Source of the DNA: Chara braunii
Taxonomy: Eukaryota; Streptophyta; Charophyceae; Charales; Characeae
Assembly: GCA_003427395.1 (NCBI GenBank)
Contig: BFEA01000933.1
Location: forward strand, 151,841 to 176,860
Direction of reading: 5' to 3'
Length of the DNA stretch: 25,020 nt
The notes under the pieces: generated by a model
What the model saw: the letters and a program-made list of their open reading frames with translations, nothing else
Database searches by the model: none
Told to the model about the DNA's origin: nothing
Shown here: positions 17,041-25,020 of the stretch, piece by piece
Position numbering within the stretch: the first letter of the stretch is position 1
How the letters are laid out: every line of letters starts with the position of its first letter
Position numbers and translations under genes: made by a program

Positions 17041-18181
17041 AACCGGCCTCCTTGTGTCTAGGAGTCGCGAGGGGGTATGATATATTTTCGAGTGGTGATG
17101 CTCATCACAGACTTGGAATTCCGGACCAGTGGTGACAGATTGCAGTAGGTAAATTGGGTACCTACCCCCAGAAAAAGTAAGAGGCTGTGAAACGGGGTAA
17201 TTAGCAGTATTTAACCAGGGAAGAGGAAGGATTCACCCTCTTTCTTCGGAGAGTAGTTCCACTATGCGACTGAGTGTTCACATCGGCCCATAGTGAACTG
17301 TTGCTTCAAGGAAGCGCCAACCGGCGTTTTCGAGAAACGGTTTTTGCGAGCGGAAGGGACGCGTCCTAATTGAGACGGCTACAGTGCCACGTGACCCTGG
17401 GTGGGGGTAGCGCCATTGCCTTAGTTTGCTCACAGACCCGATATGTCGGCCATTGGGGACTATGTACCGACGGTGGACGAGATGCTACACAGTGAAGGCC
17501 TTCTCCCTGGAGGGAATGAATGCACAGTAAGTTATGGCCCAGACTTTTGTTCCATATCACGTAATGAGGATGATGATTGCTCCCCCCTTGGACAATGAAA
17601 CTTTAAAACAGGTGTGTGTGTCCCTCTCCACGAATGCGACTATGGATGGATGTGCTTTTTATCCTTCCCCTATGATGAGCTGTTGAAAGTGGTTATCAGC
17701 GAAAAGCTAGCTTTAGGGACTTCGCCACTAAGCCCTAGCCATCCCATCCTGCTCTCCTCTCTTCACTACGATACCCTTCATATGGTTACATAGTGAAGTC
17801 CTCTGGAGGTGAAATCCGGTTCCCACATACCCACACCCATCGTTTGATTGCATGAAATAACTTCCTCGATCATTTGATATCTTACATAATTTATCATGTA
17901 TTTTGTATTTTCTATTTTGTATTCTGTAATTTGTATTTGGTCTGTGATGTGTTTTTGTGGGGGCTCTGGGTGGTTGATTGGCCTCCTAGGAACGTCAACG
18001 TCACAGAGAGCTCCCGGATGATTTTCTGCATACCGAGCGGTTCAGGATCCTAAGCGGCTTCGCTAGTTACTAATTGCGGTGTTCTTGAATGATGGGGCCA
18101 TCATCGTTGTGACGACTACGTAGGATGATGAGAGATTCTTGAGGGAGAGAGAAAGGGGGGGTGAGGAGTACCTTGGTCATC
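17041..18181. other. Unassigned intergenic DNA
   Basis: No recognisable gene. A 51-codon ATG frame (17443-17598) contains a GTAAGT splice-donor-like site at 17529, but it has no known domain. Around 17890-17945 there are repeated TTTTGTATT-like units that resemble plant 3' end signals. Short inverted repeats occur near 17257-17308 and 17761-17800. Confidence 0.35.
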
Positions 18182-18319
18182 ATGAACCGTTGTGTCGATC
18201 TGATTGAAGAGCCATCTGGGGGTGACAGAGAGTTACTGTCAGATCATGCGCTGATGGTGGGGATGTTGGCGGATCGGAGGGGTGGACGTGGCTTTTTGTT
18301 TTTGGAGGATGGCTTGTAA
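18182..18319 (+). pseudogene. Possible LINE endonuclease fragment
   Basis: A 45-codon frame contains LLSDHALMVGML followed by RRGGRGFLFL. Ser-Asp-His followed by a hydrophobic strand is the last catalytic motif of the APE-type endonuclease of LINEs, and a Gly-Arg-rich stretch with aromatic residues often follows it. The next 200 bases in other frames (including a W..NGQRRRLKGY-like piece near 18493) resemble the linker before LINE RT. No RT motif follows. The evidence is limited to a short motif. Confidence 0.3.
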
Positions 18320-19660
18320 CGTTTCCCCGGACCAGTGTATGATTTTCTTTCGGGATCGGCTGCTCGATAGCTAGTTTCGTTTGATAATTTTGGGGAGGTA
18401 GTTGTGATGAATGCGGAGTGATAATTTCTCCATCAGGGATGGATTTTGGGGAGGTTTTTTGGAGGACAGGGATTTACCTGGGAATTGGTGAGATAATGGG
18501 CAAAGAAGGAGGTTGAAGGGCTATGTAATTGGGATCTGTGCTCCTTTCTTGAATTGAGTACTCATCGTTATCATCGTTTTTACCATTGTTGCAGTCTTTC
18601 CCTAAATCCATGTATGGAGTGTTTTCGTGTGGGCTGAGTTACACACGTTTTGGTTCGCTGCGCCTTTATCATCTGATTTTGTACTATGGTTTGTGTCACC
18701 GCTTGTCTGGCTGTCAGTTTGAGTCATGAGAATGAATGGCAGTAGTCAGTAGGAACTAGCAGTCCATTCCCCCACATGAATGTCTCTACCGCCTGTCTAT
18801 TGTGCTTTCCTCATCCCTTGGTTTGTACACGATGAATCGGGTATGGAGTTGATAACTGGGGATAATTTTATAGTCACAAACATCACACACACACACACAC
18901 ACACAACCTCCCGATGAGGACAGTCCGTCGCCACGCACCACACAGAGTTGTCACCCCACTTAGTCTGAGCATGCAAGCCAGGTTCGCATATGAGCCACAG
19001 TCCGTCGCAGCCCCTTGCAACCCCACATACCCAGCACCAGCCCGTAGGATCGCCCAACTCTCTACTCACCTTCCGACAATTGCTCGTTAGCCAATCCTCT
19101 CAACCGCGCTAACTCCAAATTTAAATTCATAGAGAGCGAGTTAATCGCGCTTGCGAAATTCATAGCATGCATGCTTGCGCAAGATACTCGGGATTGTGCC
19201 TGAGTGGCCGCGGCATGGGGGACATAGCCACACTCCACACATCGATCTAGTCATGCAAGCGTTCAGGCCAATAGGACGGGGAGAAATATGCACGCGCAGG
19301 GGGGCCACAAAAGATATCAAGAACAAGAGGATAACGATGAAAGATATAATAATAATGGTAATTAAGAAGAAGAAGATGACATGAGTGTTATTATCATGGC
19401 GCTATCACCTTCCTCCCAGCATCTCCTTGGTACCAAAACCACCAAGGATCTCAACACTTCTACTCATACGCCACTCAGATTGAGGGAATTCTACTCTACC
19501 TACTACCTTAAATACTCCACGGCATGACTCTAGCTCGGCAGCCCTTCCCACTAGTTCGATTACCACCAAATTTGAAAAAATACTCGAATATTTCAAAATT
19601 ACCACGACGCTGCATCAGCAGGCGCCTTGGCCCTGCACAACTATGATCTGAATAAACTTT
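18320..19660. other. Unassigned intergenic DNA
   Basis: No gene is recognised. It includes an (AC)n microsatellite at 18884-18905 and a duplicated ACAGTCCGTCGC (near 18919 and 18997). AT-rich DNA lies near 19330-19380. Confidence 0.4.
18884..18905 (+). repeat. (CA)n microsatellite
   Basis: This is a perfect run of eleven CA units with no other feature attached. Confidence 0.95.
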
Positions 19661-20073
19661 CAATTTCGTCCGGGTACAGGCCTGTAGGGTTGTAGCAACG
19701 TCGCTTGAAGATTCAGGCGGGTAGTACCAGAAAAATACATATATCTCGAACCCACCGTGCGACAATGCCACCACATTCGTTGGGTGCGCCCAACTCGTTT
19801 GTCTTCGGCAGGAGATATCCCAAGATCCTTCCAGTTGATACCATATGTCACGACACCCTCCCCACTTTGCAGAAGAACACGAACACATACATTTGAATCT
19901 TTTCTCGTCTAGGTGCAGACCTGCAAAGCGGTGCGAGAAGGGACGAGGTGCTGAAGATTTTCTTTCGGTCCAGCCGTCTACCCCAATCCTGAGCTTCCAG
20001 AAGCACCCGTCGGTACCAGAAACGGTCGTTCTTTCTCAGTAACCCATTGGTTGACAAGTTCTGCCATAGCAGC
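19660..20073 (-). pseudogene. Possible C-terminal continuation of the reverse transcriptase
   Basis: After the stop at 20074, the same - strand frame goes on with only a few stops and reads peptide-like sequence (NQWVTEKERPFL, then VTYGINWKDLGISPAEDKR) to about 19660. Penelope-like elements often have a GIY-YIG endonuclease here, but I cannot see its motif. It may be a C-terminal domain of the same element or chance. Confidence 0.25.
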
Positions 20074-22576
20074 CTAGAAACCTCCCTTGTTCCTTCGCTG
20101 CATCCAATTCACCCCTGCCAGCACGACCTTCCCTGGGTAGCCCAATTTCAATAATTCCTCAGCTAGGGTAATAACATTCAGAAAAGTAATCCGAGGGTCG
20201 TTCGAGTTGCAGGCGATCCTGAGGATCGTGTTAGATACAGTGCTGAATTTCGCAAGTTTTGTCCCAAACGACGAAAAAATTTTGTAGGTTCTAAAGCGTA
20301 GTGGCATGTCCCCCCAAATCGAGTCTGCATTCCTTAATTTGTGGGACATCAAAATCTTGTTCGGCGACCTGCACACAATAAGGCATGTTTCCAGAAAATC
20401 GAGAACGTCGTTGTCGGGGTTCGTTCTTTCCAACTGCAGGCCAGTGGGATAGCACTGTACGATCAGATCCAGGCGCCCTTGGGTTTTTGTAGGACCATCA
20501 CGGTCACACTCCTGGTAGTATGAGACGGCTAACAGGTCATCAATGTATCTGTTTCCATAAATAATCTTCCCATCTGCCCCCAGTGACTTCACAAATTGGT
20601 TCTCAGCGAACATACACAGAACACAGGCCAGAGGTGGGCTAGCCCTCCCTCCCATCGGAATACCTCTTTTCTGCCGAAGAATGGAAGCGGATACCTGAAA
20701 GAAGGTGTTTTCAAGCTAGAAGTTCGTCAATATTCTAAGAGTGCGGAGAGGAAAAGATTTCCAGCCCGCTTCACCGTGCGAATTCCCAAAAGTTGCAACT
20801 TTCTTCCTGCTCTTAATCTGTATCCACTTGACGTTTTTTTCATGGAACAACTCAACAATCCAATCAACAGCACGACTGAGTTCTGCATGCGGGAGCTGGG
20901 TAAACATCTCCTTGATGTCGTACGTCCGAACCAGGAAACGCAACCCATTCTCCCCACGGTTATTGATTTTCTCAATATCCCCCTTTCAAATCATTCATTG
21001 ATCGCAAATTAAAGTACGGGACGGATTCAATTTCGTGGATAGCACCCCTGATGCAGCTCTGAAGGGGCTTGCAAACAAGGGCACAATCGGTCTTTTCTTC
21101 TTCTTAACTTTTTCTTTAGACAAGATATAAGCATGTTGAAGGTACCCGTCCTTGTCCCATTTCGCGATTTTTTCCAACTGGCACTCATTGTACCGGAACT
21201 TAATTAACTTTGTTATTTCATCCTCTTGTAATGCGACCACAGCATAATTGTCATTACATAAATACATTTTATTTAGCCCCGTTTCGTACAGCTTGGCGCA
21301 TTCCACCCATGTTTCGCAGGTATTTCGATCCAACGGGGATAAGATAAGCCCATCAAGAGACTCTTTCACCCCTTTGACGTATTCAGTCATAACACAACCA
21401 TCCTCCATCGTGGTTCCAGGCCGGCATACTGAGAGTCAATCGATCCGTATTTCCCGTGTGATGATCGCGGAGAGCCGTAGCATGTTCAACGCAAAATTAC
21501 ATGCAATATTTAGCGAGTCCTTACTAGCAAGAGTGTCAGGGAACGACACGTCTTAGCATTCCCAAGAAAAGGATGAATACCCGGTATCTCACTGAGCTTG
21601 ACTGCAACATGCCCTTCTATGCGGGGCAAGTTAAAGTCGGCACAAGTACATTCAAACGAATCTGCTTGCGCAAACGACTTTTGGTTGTGCAGGAGATTTC
21701 CAACAGAGTTGGCTTTTAGCCAAACGGTTCTTGTTCTCCAAGCTAACAAGTCAGCCAATGCTTCCGGGCGAACCTCCTCCCGGATCCATGCTTTCACAGT
21801 AGCCTCTACTCTCCCTTTGTCAACAGTACTACAGAACGGTAGTTTCACGGTGATATTAAACCGGGAATTAATTCCAAACTTCCTCTTGAAGACACCCGCT
21901 AGGATGCCATGAATAATCTGCCTGCCACCCGGTTGGCTAATTGACTTGACTCCATTGTTCACGTCAATTAGTTTTTCCATCGATAGCTTAAGCAGATCAT
22001 TCCGCTTTCATGGGGCTCTGAGAAGGGCAATCAATTCTGCCTTCGTTACTTCGGTTTTTGTTTTAGTCTGAAGTATAGACGTGATCCGTCACACACTACC
22101 TTGCTCTATGGCAAGCTTGGCATCTTTAAGAAGCAGTTTCTTCCCGAAGCATTCAACTTTAGAGAAACCAAATAATAGGACAATAAGCCTCCAGGCCTTA
22201 AGCCAGCGACAACCTCGATTGTTAGTAATTTCAACTAGCTTTATTGGCTTCGATTTCACAACCATCTTCAAAATTTGCAATAGATCGGGTTCTTGTGTTA
22301 TATTTAAATCAGGGCAATCAAAAAACCATGGTTCGGAGACATCAACAGGATTGGGACCTTCACATTTCTTCTTTCCTCTAATCCTGCGAGCATTCCTATT
22401 GCACTTTTTTCCGGTCATATTCAAACCGGAGAGGATTACTTTTGCAATCACGCCTGCCAAAACAAAAATTACGGTTACACGCAAGATTAAGGCGCGAAAA
22501 AGTCCTAGCACAGATCCTGACGCGGCAAGGTGTCCGCAAGCAGAAAGCGACGTGCAGCCAAATTGCGATGGTACCT
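20074..22576 (-). pseudogene. Penelope-like reverse transcriptase, decayed
   Basis: Read on the - strand, five blocks follow one another. 22576-22089 has a hydrophobic stretch, then Lys/Arg-rich sequence. 21980-21510 contains FECTCADFNLPRIEGHV, a CxC motif followed by GHV. 21408-20995 contains YILSKEKVKKKKRPIVP, the RT finger motif. 20960-20716 contains RTYDIKEMFTQLPH, RT motif A with its Asp. 20655-20074 contains GIPMGGRASPPLA and GNRYIDDLLAV with the catalytic DD, then FLETCLIV. The stops between blocks are mostly TGA (for example after 22089, and two near 20990), with one TAG near 20700 and one frame change near 21510-21560. GIPMGG..SP and the YIDD box, with no gag or integrase, fit a Penelope-like or related RT rather than LTR elements. 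RT identity is firm; the subclass is inferred. Confidence 0.7.
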
Positions 22577-23373
22577 AAATTCGTAGTCTAAATCCTAATT
22601 ACAAAAAGAAATTCCGAGAGAAGAAAATTATAAGAGCCCGTGGGGCCTCGACATCCGTTGAAAATTCAAAAAGATTTTCCCGTGCGACTATCGATCCAAA
22701 ATTCTCATTTCCCACAGCAGAACAAGAAAGAAGCTATAATGGCAACAGTTACCCTCCACGCTCGCGAAGGCACGATCAACTACCAACCGTCATATGACTA
22801 TCCGGGTCTAGATTCCGAAAGTAAGAAAAGCAAGGGCACCCATGCAATCCAACGGGCCATCCCGATTCGACCCCCGAAGTAGTCTTGCGCAGAAAGTCGC
22901 GCGGTTGCTTAAAGCAATTTGACACAATCCGACAAGACGTTCGACAGTGCCACATCCTCCTTCTGCAACGGTAGGATGACACGCATAAACGGGGCAGTTT
23001 TTCGACAGCGGCCAGCGACGACGAGCTAGGAAACGGGTAGCCCTTTGCTAAGCAGCGGCGACGGGCACCTCGACGAAGGCGGGAAGCAACGGGAACCTCT
23101 TTGGCGGGCTGCGACGGGAACCTATTTGGCGGGCAGCGATGAGACCTCTTCTACGGCCAGCACGAACTGCACTTTCGAATTCGAAGGTCACCCGAACAAA
23201 AGTGCATTTGGCGTAAAAATTTTGCATTGGGGGGCGGGGAGGCTACCAAGGGCGACAAAACATCAAAAAAGGCCTATCCCCCCCCCCACACACACTCTGC
23301 GCAGAAATATGATAGACCCGCCCTGCATCAAACCGAGGGACCCAACCGGCCAGGCCGCCCACGCATTAATCAG
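22577..23373. other. Unassigned; one small ORF and a short tandem repeat
   Basis: ATG 22739 opens a 47-residue frame to TAG 22882 that starts MATVTLHAREGTINYQPSYD; it has no known domain and stands back to back with the RT remnant. A 25-base repeat lies at 23086-23160. Nothing else is supported. Confidence 0.35.
23086..23160 (+). repeat. 25-bp tandem repeat, about three units
   Basis: Units at 23086-23110 and 23111-23135 differ at three positions (core ACGGGAACCT and TTTGGCGGGC). A third, degenerate unit follows to 23160, and a partial unit may precede at about 23058. Confidence 0.7.
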
Positions 23374-23382
23374 AACCTCTTG
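23374..23382. repeat. Direct repeat left of U6 (target-site duplication)
   Basis: AACCTCTTG lies just before the U6-like sequence and is repeated exactly at 23480-23488, just after it. The next three bases (CAC versus TGT) differ only by transitions, so the original duplication may have been 12 bases. Confidence 0.6.
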
Positions 23383-23385
23383 CAC

Positions 23386-23404
23386 GTCCTTTGGGACATC
23401 CATC

Positions 23405-23435
<31 letters not shown>

Positions 23436-23479
23436 GGCCCCTACGCAAGGATATCACGCATAAATCGAGAAATGGTTCA
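23386..23479 (+). pseudogene. U6: U6 spliceosomal snRNA retropseudogene
   Basis: The sequence follows U6 snRNA from its 5' stem (GTCC...GGGAC) through AAAATTGGAACGATACAGAG, the AGATTAGCATGG region and the internal stem-loop (GGCCCCTACGCAAGG) to AAATCGAGAAATGG at the 3' end. The ACAGAGA box and AGC triad are intact. Differences from the usual plant U6 include two bases missing in the 5' hairpin, changes in GATGACACGCA, and GGTTC for GGTCC. No plant upstream element or TATA box stands at the expected distance, and no T-run terminator follows. With the flanking 9-bp direct repeats, this is most simply an RNA copy inserted by LINE machinery and not an active gene. Confidence 0.85.
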
Positions 23480-23488
23480 AACCTCTTG
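23480..23488. repeat. Direct repeat right of U6 (target-site duplication)
   Basis: AACCTCTTG, identical to 23374-23382. The two copies bracket the U6-like sequence closely, as expected for target-primed reverse transcription. Confidence 0.6.
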
Positions 23489-23665
23489 TGTACAAGGCCG
23501 CCTACGTGGATGTCGGTTGAGCGGCCACTGCCCCCATCCCCGTGTGTCATATCGACCCACCTGCACACAGCCAAAGGGCAAAGAGGCAAAGAAAAGAGGA
23601 AGGAAACAACCAAATACAACAAAATAGGGGACCACAAGCAAAGCAACAGCACAATATATCATAGA

Positions 23666-23733
23666 TGACAAGTCCCACATGCAAGCACCGCCCCCACCAT
23701 CAGGGCCAAACAACGGGACAAGACCAACGAGGA
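23666..23733 (+). repeat. Diverged repeat family, copy A
   Basis: It starts TGACAAGTCCCACATGCAAG, has CACCGCC, and later CCAAACAACGGGAC and ACCAA. It shares this order with copies at 23951-24016 and 24043-24117. The GTCCCACAT core resembles the plant snRNA upstream element (RTCCCACATCG) at 9 of 11 positions, but no TATA box or snRNA follows. Confidence 0.5.
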
Positions 23734-23950
23734 TTCAAAAACACCCTTGCCTACAAACAAACAATCCCGAATAACATACCTTTCGTACGCGGCAGCTCCA
23801 AGAATCCTTCGCGATTGTTATTTTGTTGTTGTTGTTGCAAAAATTGGTATCGATTTAAACAGTCAAGTCACTGCTTCGCACGAGAACCATGCTAAATTAC
23901 TGGGACACCACCAACACCCAAAAAAACATAAAAGAAAATCGTTGATGTCG

Positions 23951-24016
23951 ATTCCCACAAAAAAAACACTGCCACCTACGCATAGGCCGAACAACGGGAA
24001 ACAACCACCCAGAATG
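23951..24016 (+). repeat. Diverged repeat family, copy B
   Basis: It has TTCCCACA, an A-run, CACTGCC, then GGCCGAACAACGGGA and ACCACC in the same order as copy A. It is less similar to C than A is in its first half. Confidence 0.4.
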
Positions 24017-24042
24017 ACAAAAAGATAAGAAAAAAGCCCAGC

Positions 24043-24117
24043 TGACAAGTCCCAAATGAAATCACCGCCACTGACACCCTACCGTAAATCGAGCAATGGG
24101 ACTAAACCAAGCGGGAT
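24043..24117 (+). repeat. Diverged repeat family, copy C
   Basis: The first 27 bases match copy A at 23 positions (TGACAAGTCCC, then CACCGCC). Later it has CGAGCAATGGGACTAAACCAA, matching the second half of copies A and B. It contains a few extra bases in the middle. Confidence 0.5.
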
Positions 24118-24286
24118 GCAGACAAGTATATATATGTCTATATGGATATATTTACCGAGAACACGAACAAGAACGAAAAACGAACGAACAGAAAAACCAG
24201 GTCAGCGCAACAGGCCGCCACGTGGCACGGTACTCAATCTATCTTTCTAGTTTAATACAAGCATGGCGGGGGCATAGTTTGTGACC

Positions 24287-24308
24287 TGTGTATGTGTGTG
24301 TGTGTGTG
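24287..24308 (+). repeat. (TG)n microsatellite
   Basis: Eleven TG units with one interruption. Confidence 0.95.
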
Positions 24309-24461
24309 AAAATAATGACCAAAGAGACAAACAAGCTGAAAAGCGCGTGAGTGATTTGGTGCTCCCGCTACCATACGGCGACCGTGGTGGAGTGGGTGAG
24401 GCTGCGGGCAAACACGCGGGCTGATGATTGAAGGGGTGGGCCATGATTCTAGCGGTGGGCG

Positions 24462-24515
24462 GGCCTGCAATTCGACGCTTGTGGTAGCGACATCACATGG
24501 CCCGAATTGTAGGCC
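24462..24515. repeat. Inverted repeat
   Basis: GGCCTGCAATTC (24462-24473) and GAATTGTAGGCC (24504-24515) pair at 11 of 12 positions with a 30-base loop. A second inverted pair, GGGCCATG and CATGGCCC (about 24439 and 24496), overlaps it. This may be the remnant of a small foldback element. Confidence 0.5.
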
Positions 24516-24965
24516 GGTAATGCTGCACGGACGGGCCAATCTGACACCTTTTGAAACATTTGCAAAAGAACTTGTTTCGAAACGCTGTCTGGAGAAGACA
24601 CAACGTCGATTTTGTTGGTTTCGAAAGGCTGTGTGGCGAGCCCTTATGTCTCCCGCCCCTAACGAACACAGACCCCTGATACGGGGAAAAACAGGAAACA
24701 GAAAAACATCCCTGTACTCCCCTCGCGGCCATACAGATTTTCTGTATCGGAAGTATAATGTACTCGGTAAGGCTCGCAAGAAGCAACTCAGGAGGTCATG
24801 GGTTCAATCCCCATTGGCCTCACGTGCGTTCCTACGCATGGTTGGTGGCCCCCCCCCGCCTACAGATAGTGAAGTTAGATCCCCCGATCGGCATTGAGCA
24901 GTCTGCTGATGTTCATAGTGGAGGGGACTGTGATAAGGAGGCACAAGGATTGGTCTTGTTGGCAT

Positions 24966-24967
<2 letters not shown>

Positions 24968-25020
<53 letters not shown>
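24968..25020 (+). repeat. (CT)n microsatellite at window end
   Basis: A perfect (TC)n run of 53 bases continues to the last base of the window, so its right end is not seen. Confidence 0.98.

Larger units (their letters stand above)
24118..24967. other. Unassigned, with one inverted repeat
   Basis: It includes a (TG)n tract (24287-24308), an inverted repeat (24462-24515) and an isolated tRNA-like T-arm (24798-24814). A 157-codon frame (24424-24897) has no recognisable domain and overlaps the inverted repeat. No gene is supported. Confidence 0.4.

Noticed and set aside
22637-22668. Second U6-like start (GACATCCG followed by AAAATT)
   Set aside because: Only about ten scattered positions match and the ACAGAGA region is absent; chance is likely.
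24749-24822. tRNA gene or tRNA-derived SINE
   Set aside because: A perfect T-arm (ATGGG TTCAATC CCCAT) with a B-box is present, but no acceptor partner, A-box, D-arm or anticodon arm fits upstream.
24424-24897. 157-codon + strand frame
   Set aside because: It has no domain, overlaps an inverted repeat and a tRNA-like T-arm, and its composition looks non-coding.
1-25020. CRISPR arrays, bacterial operons or prophage
   Set aside because: No spaced direct repeats or prokaryotic gene organisation are present; all features are eukaryotic.

Overview
The window looks like repeat-rich nuclear DNA from a eukaryote, most likely of the green-plant lineage. The signs are an initiator-Met-tRNA-like primer binding site, a Ty3/gypsy element with very long LTRs, a PIF/Harbinger-type transposase and a U6 snRNA-derived sequence. 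A charophyte alga or other early-diverging streptophyte would fit, but that is a guess from sequence texture. I see no convincing intact cellular gene; almost everything recognisable is transposon-derived and decayed.

Layout. Bases 1-12726 are one Ty3/gypsy LTR retrotransposon on the + strand: 5' LTR (1 to about 1947, left end not in the window), primer binding site, broken gag (about 1976-3120), protease plus a long acidic linker (3121-4338), reverse transcriptase (4317-5195), RNase H (5111-5758), a PHD-finger segment (5829-6116), integrase (6132-7559), then two extra ORFs of unknown function (7556-9043 and 8892-9521), a candidate polypurine tract (9704-9713), a 580-base assembly gap (10182-10761) and the 3' LTR (to 12726). 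The 3' LTR carries an intact 179-codon ORF inside the LTR; the 5' LTR copy of it is broken.

Bases 12727-14928 hold a retroposon-like 3' end with paired hairpins and an A26 tail, a possible small DNA transposon (13813-14222) and unassigned DNA. At 14929-15407 there is the N-terminal part of a PIF/Harbinger-type transposase pseudogene. It is cut off at 15408 by a second, strongly diverged LTR of the same broad family lying on the - strand (15408 to at least 16101), which carries a recognisable homologue of the LTR-encoded ORF. A large (CT)n(CA)n microsatellite follows, then about 3 kb with only weak fragments (a possible LINE endonuclease piece at 18182-18319).

On the - strand, 22576 down to 20074 (perhaps to 19660) is a decayed non-LTR-type reverse transcriptase, best described as Penelope-like. 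The last 2.5 kb holds short tandem repeats, a U6 snRNA retropseudogene flanked by a 9-bp direct repeat, a diverged family of about 70-bp repeats, and a terminal (CT)n microsatellite.

The most notable items are the protein-coding sequence inside the LTR that survives in two very different LTRs, the PHD finger in the same frame as and just upstream of the integrase, and the two unknown ORFs after integrase, the first joined to pol by an ATGA stop/start overlap. Many breaks in the element are TGA codons, several at positions where arginine CGA is expected, which points to cytosine-methylation decay.
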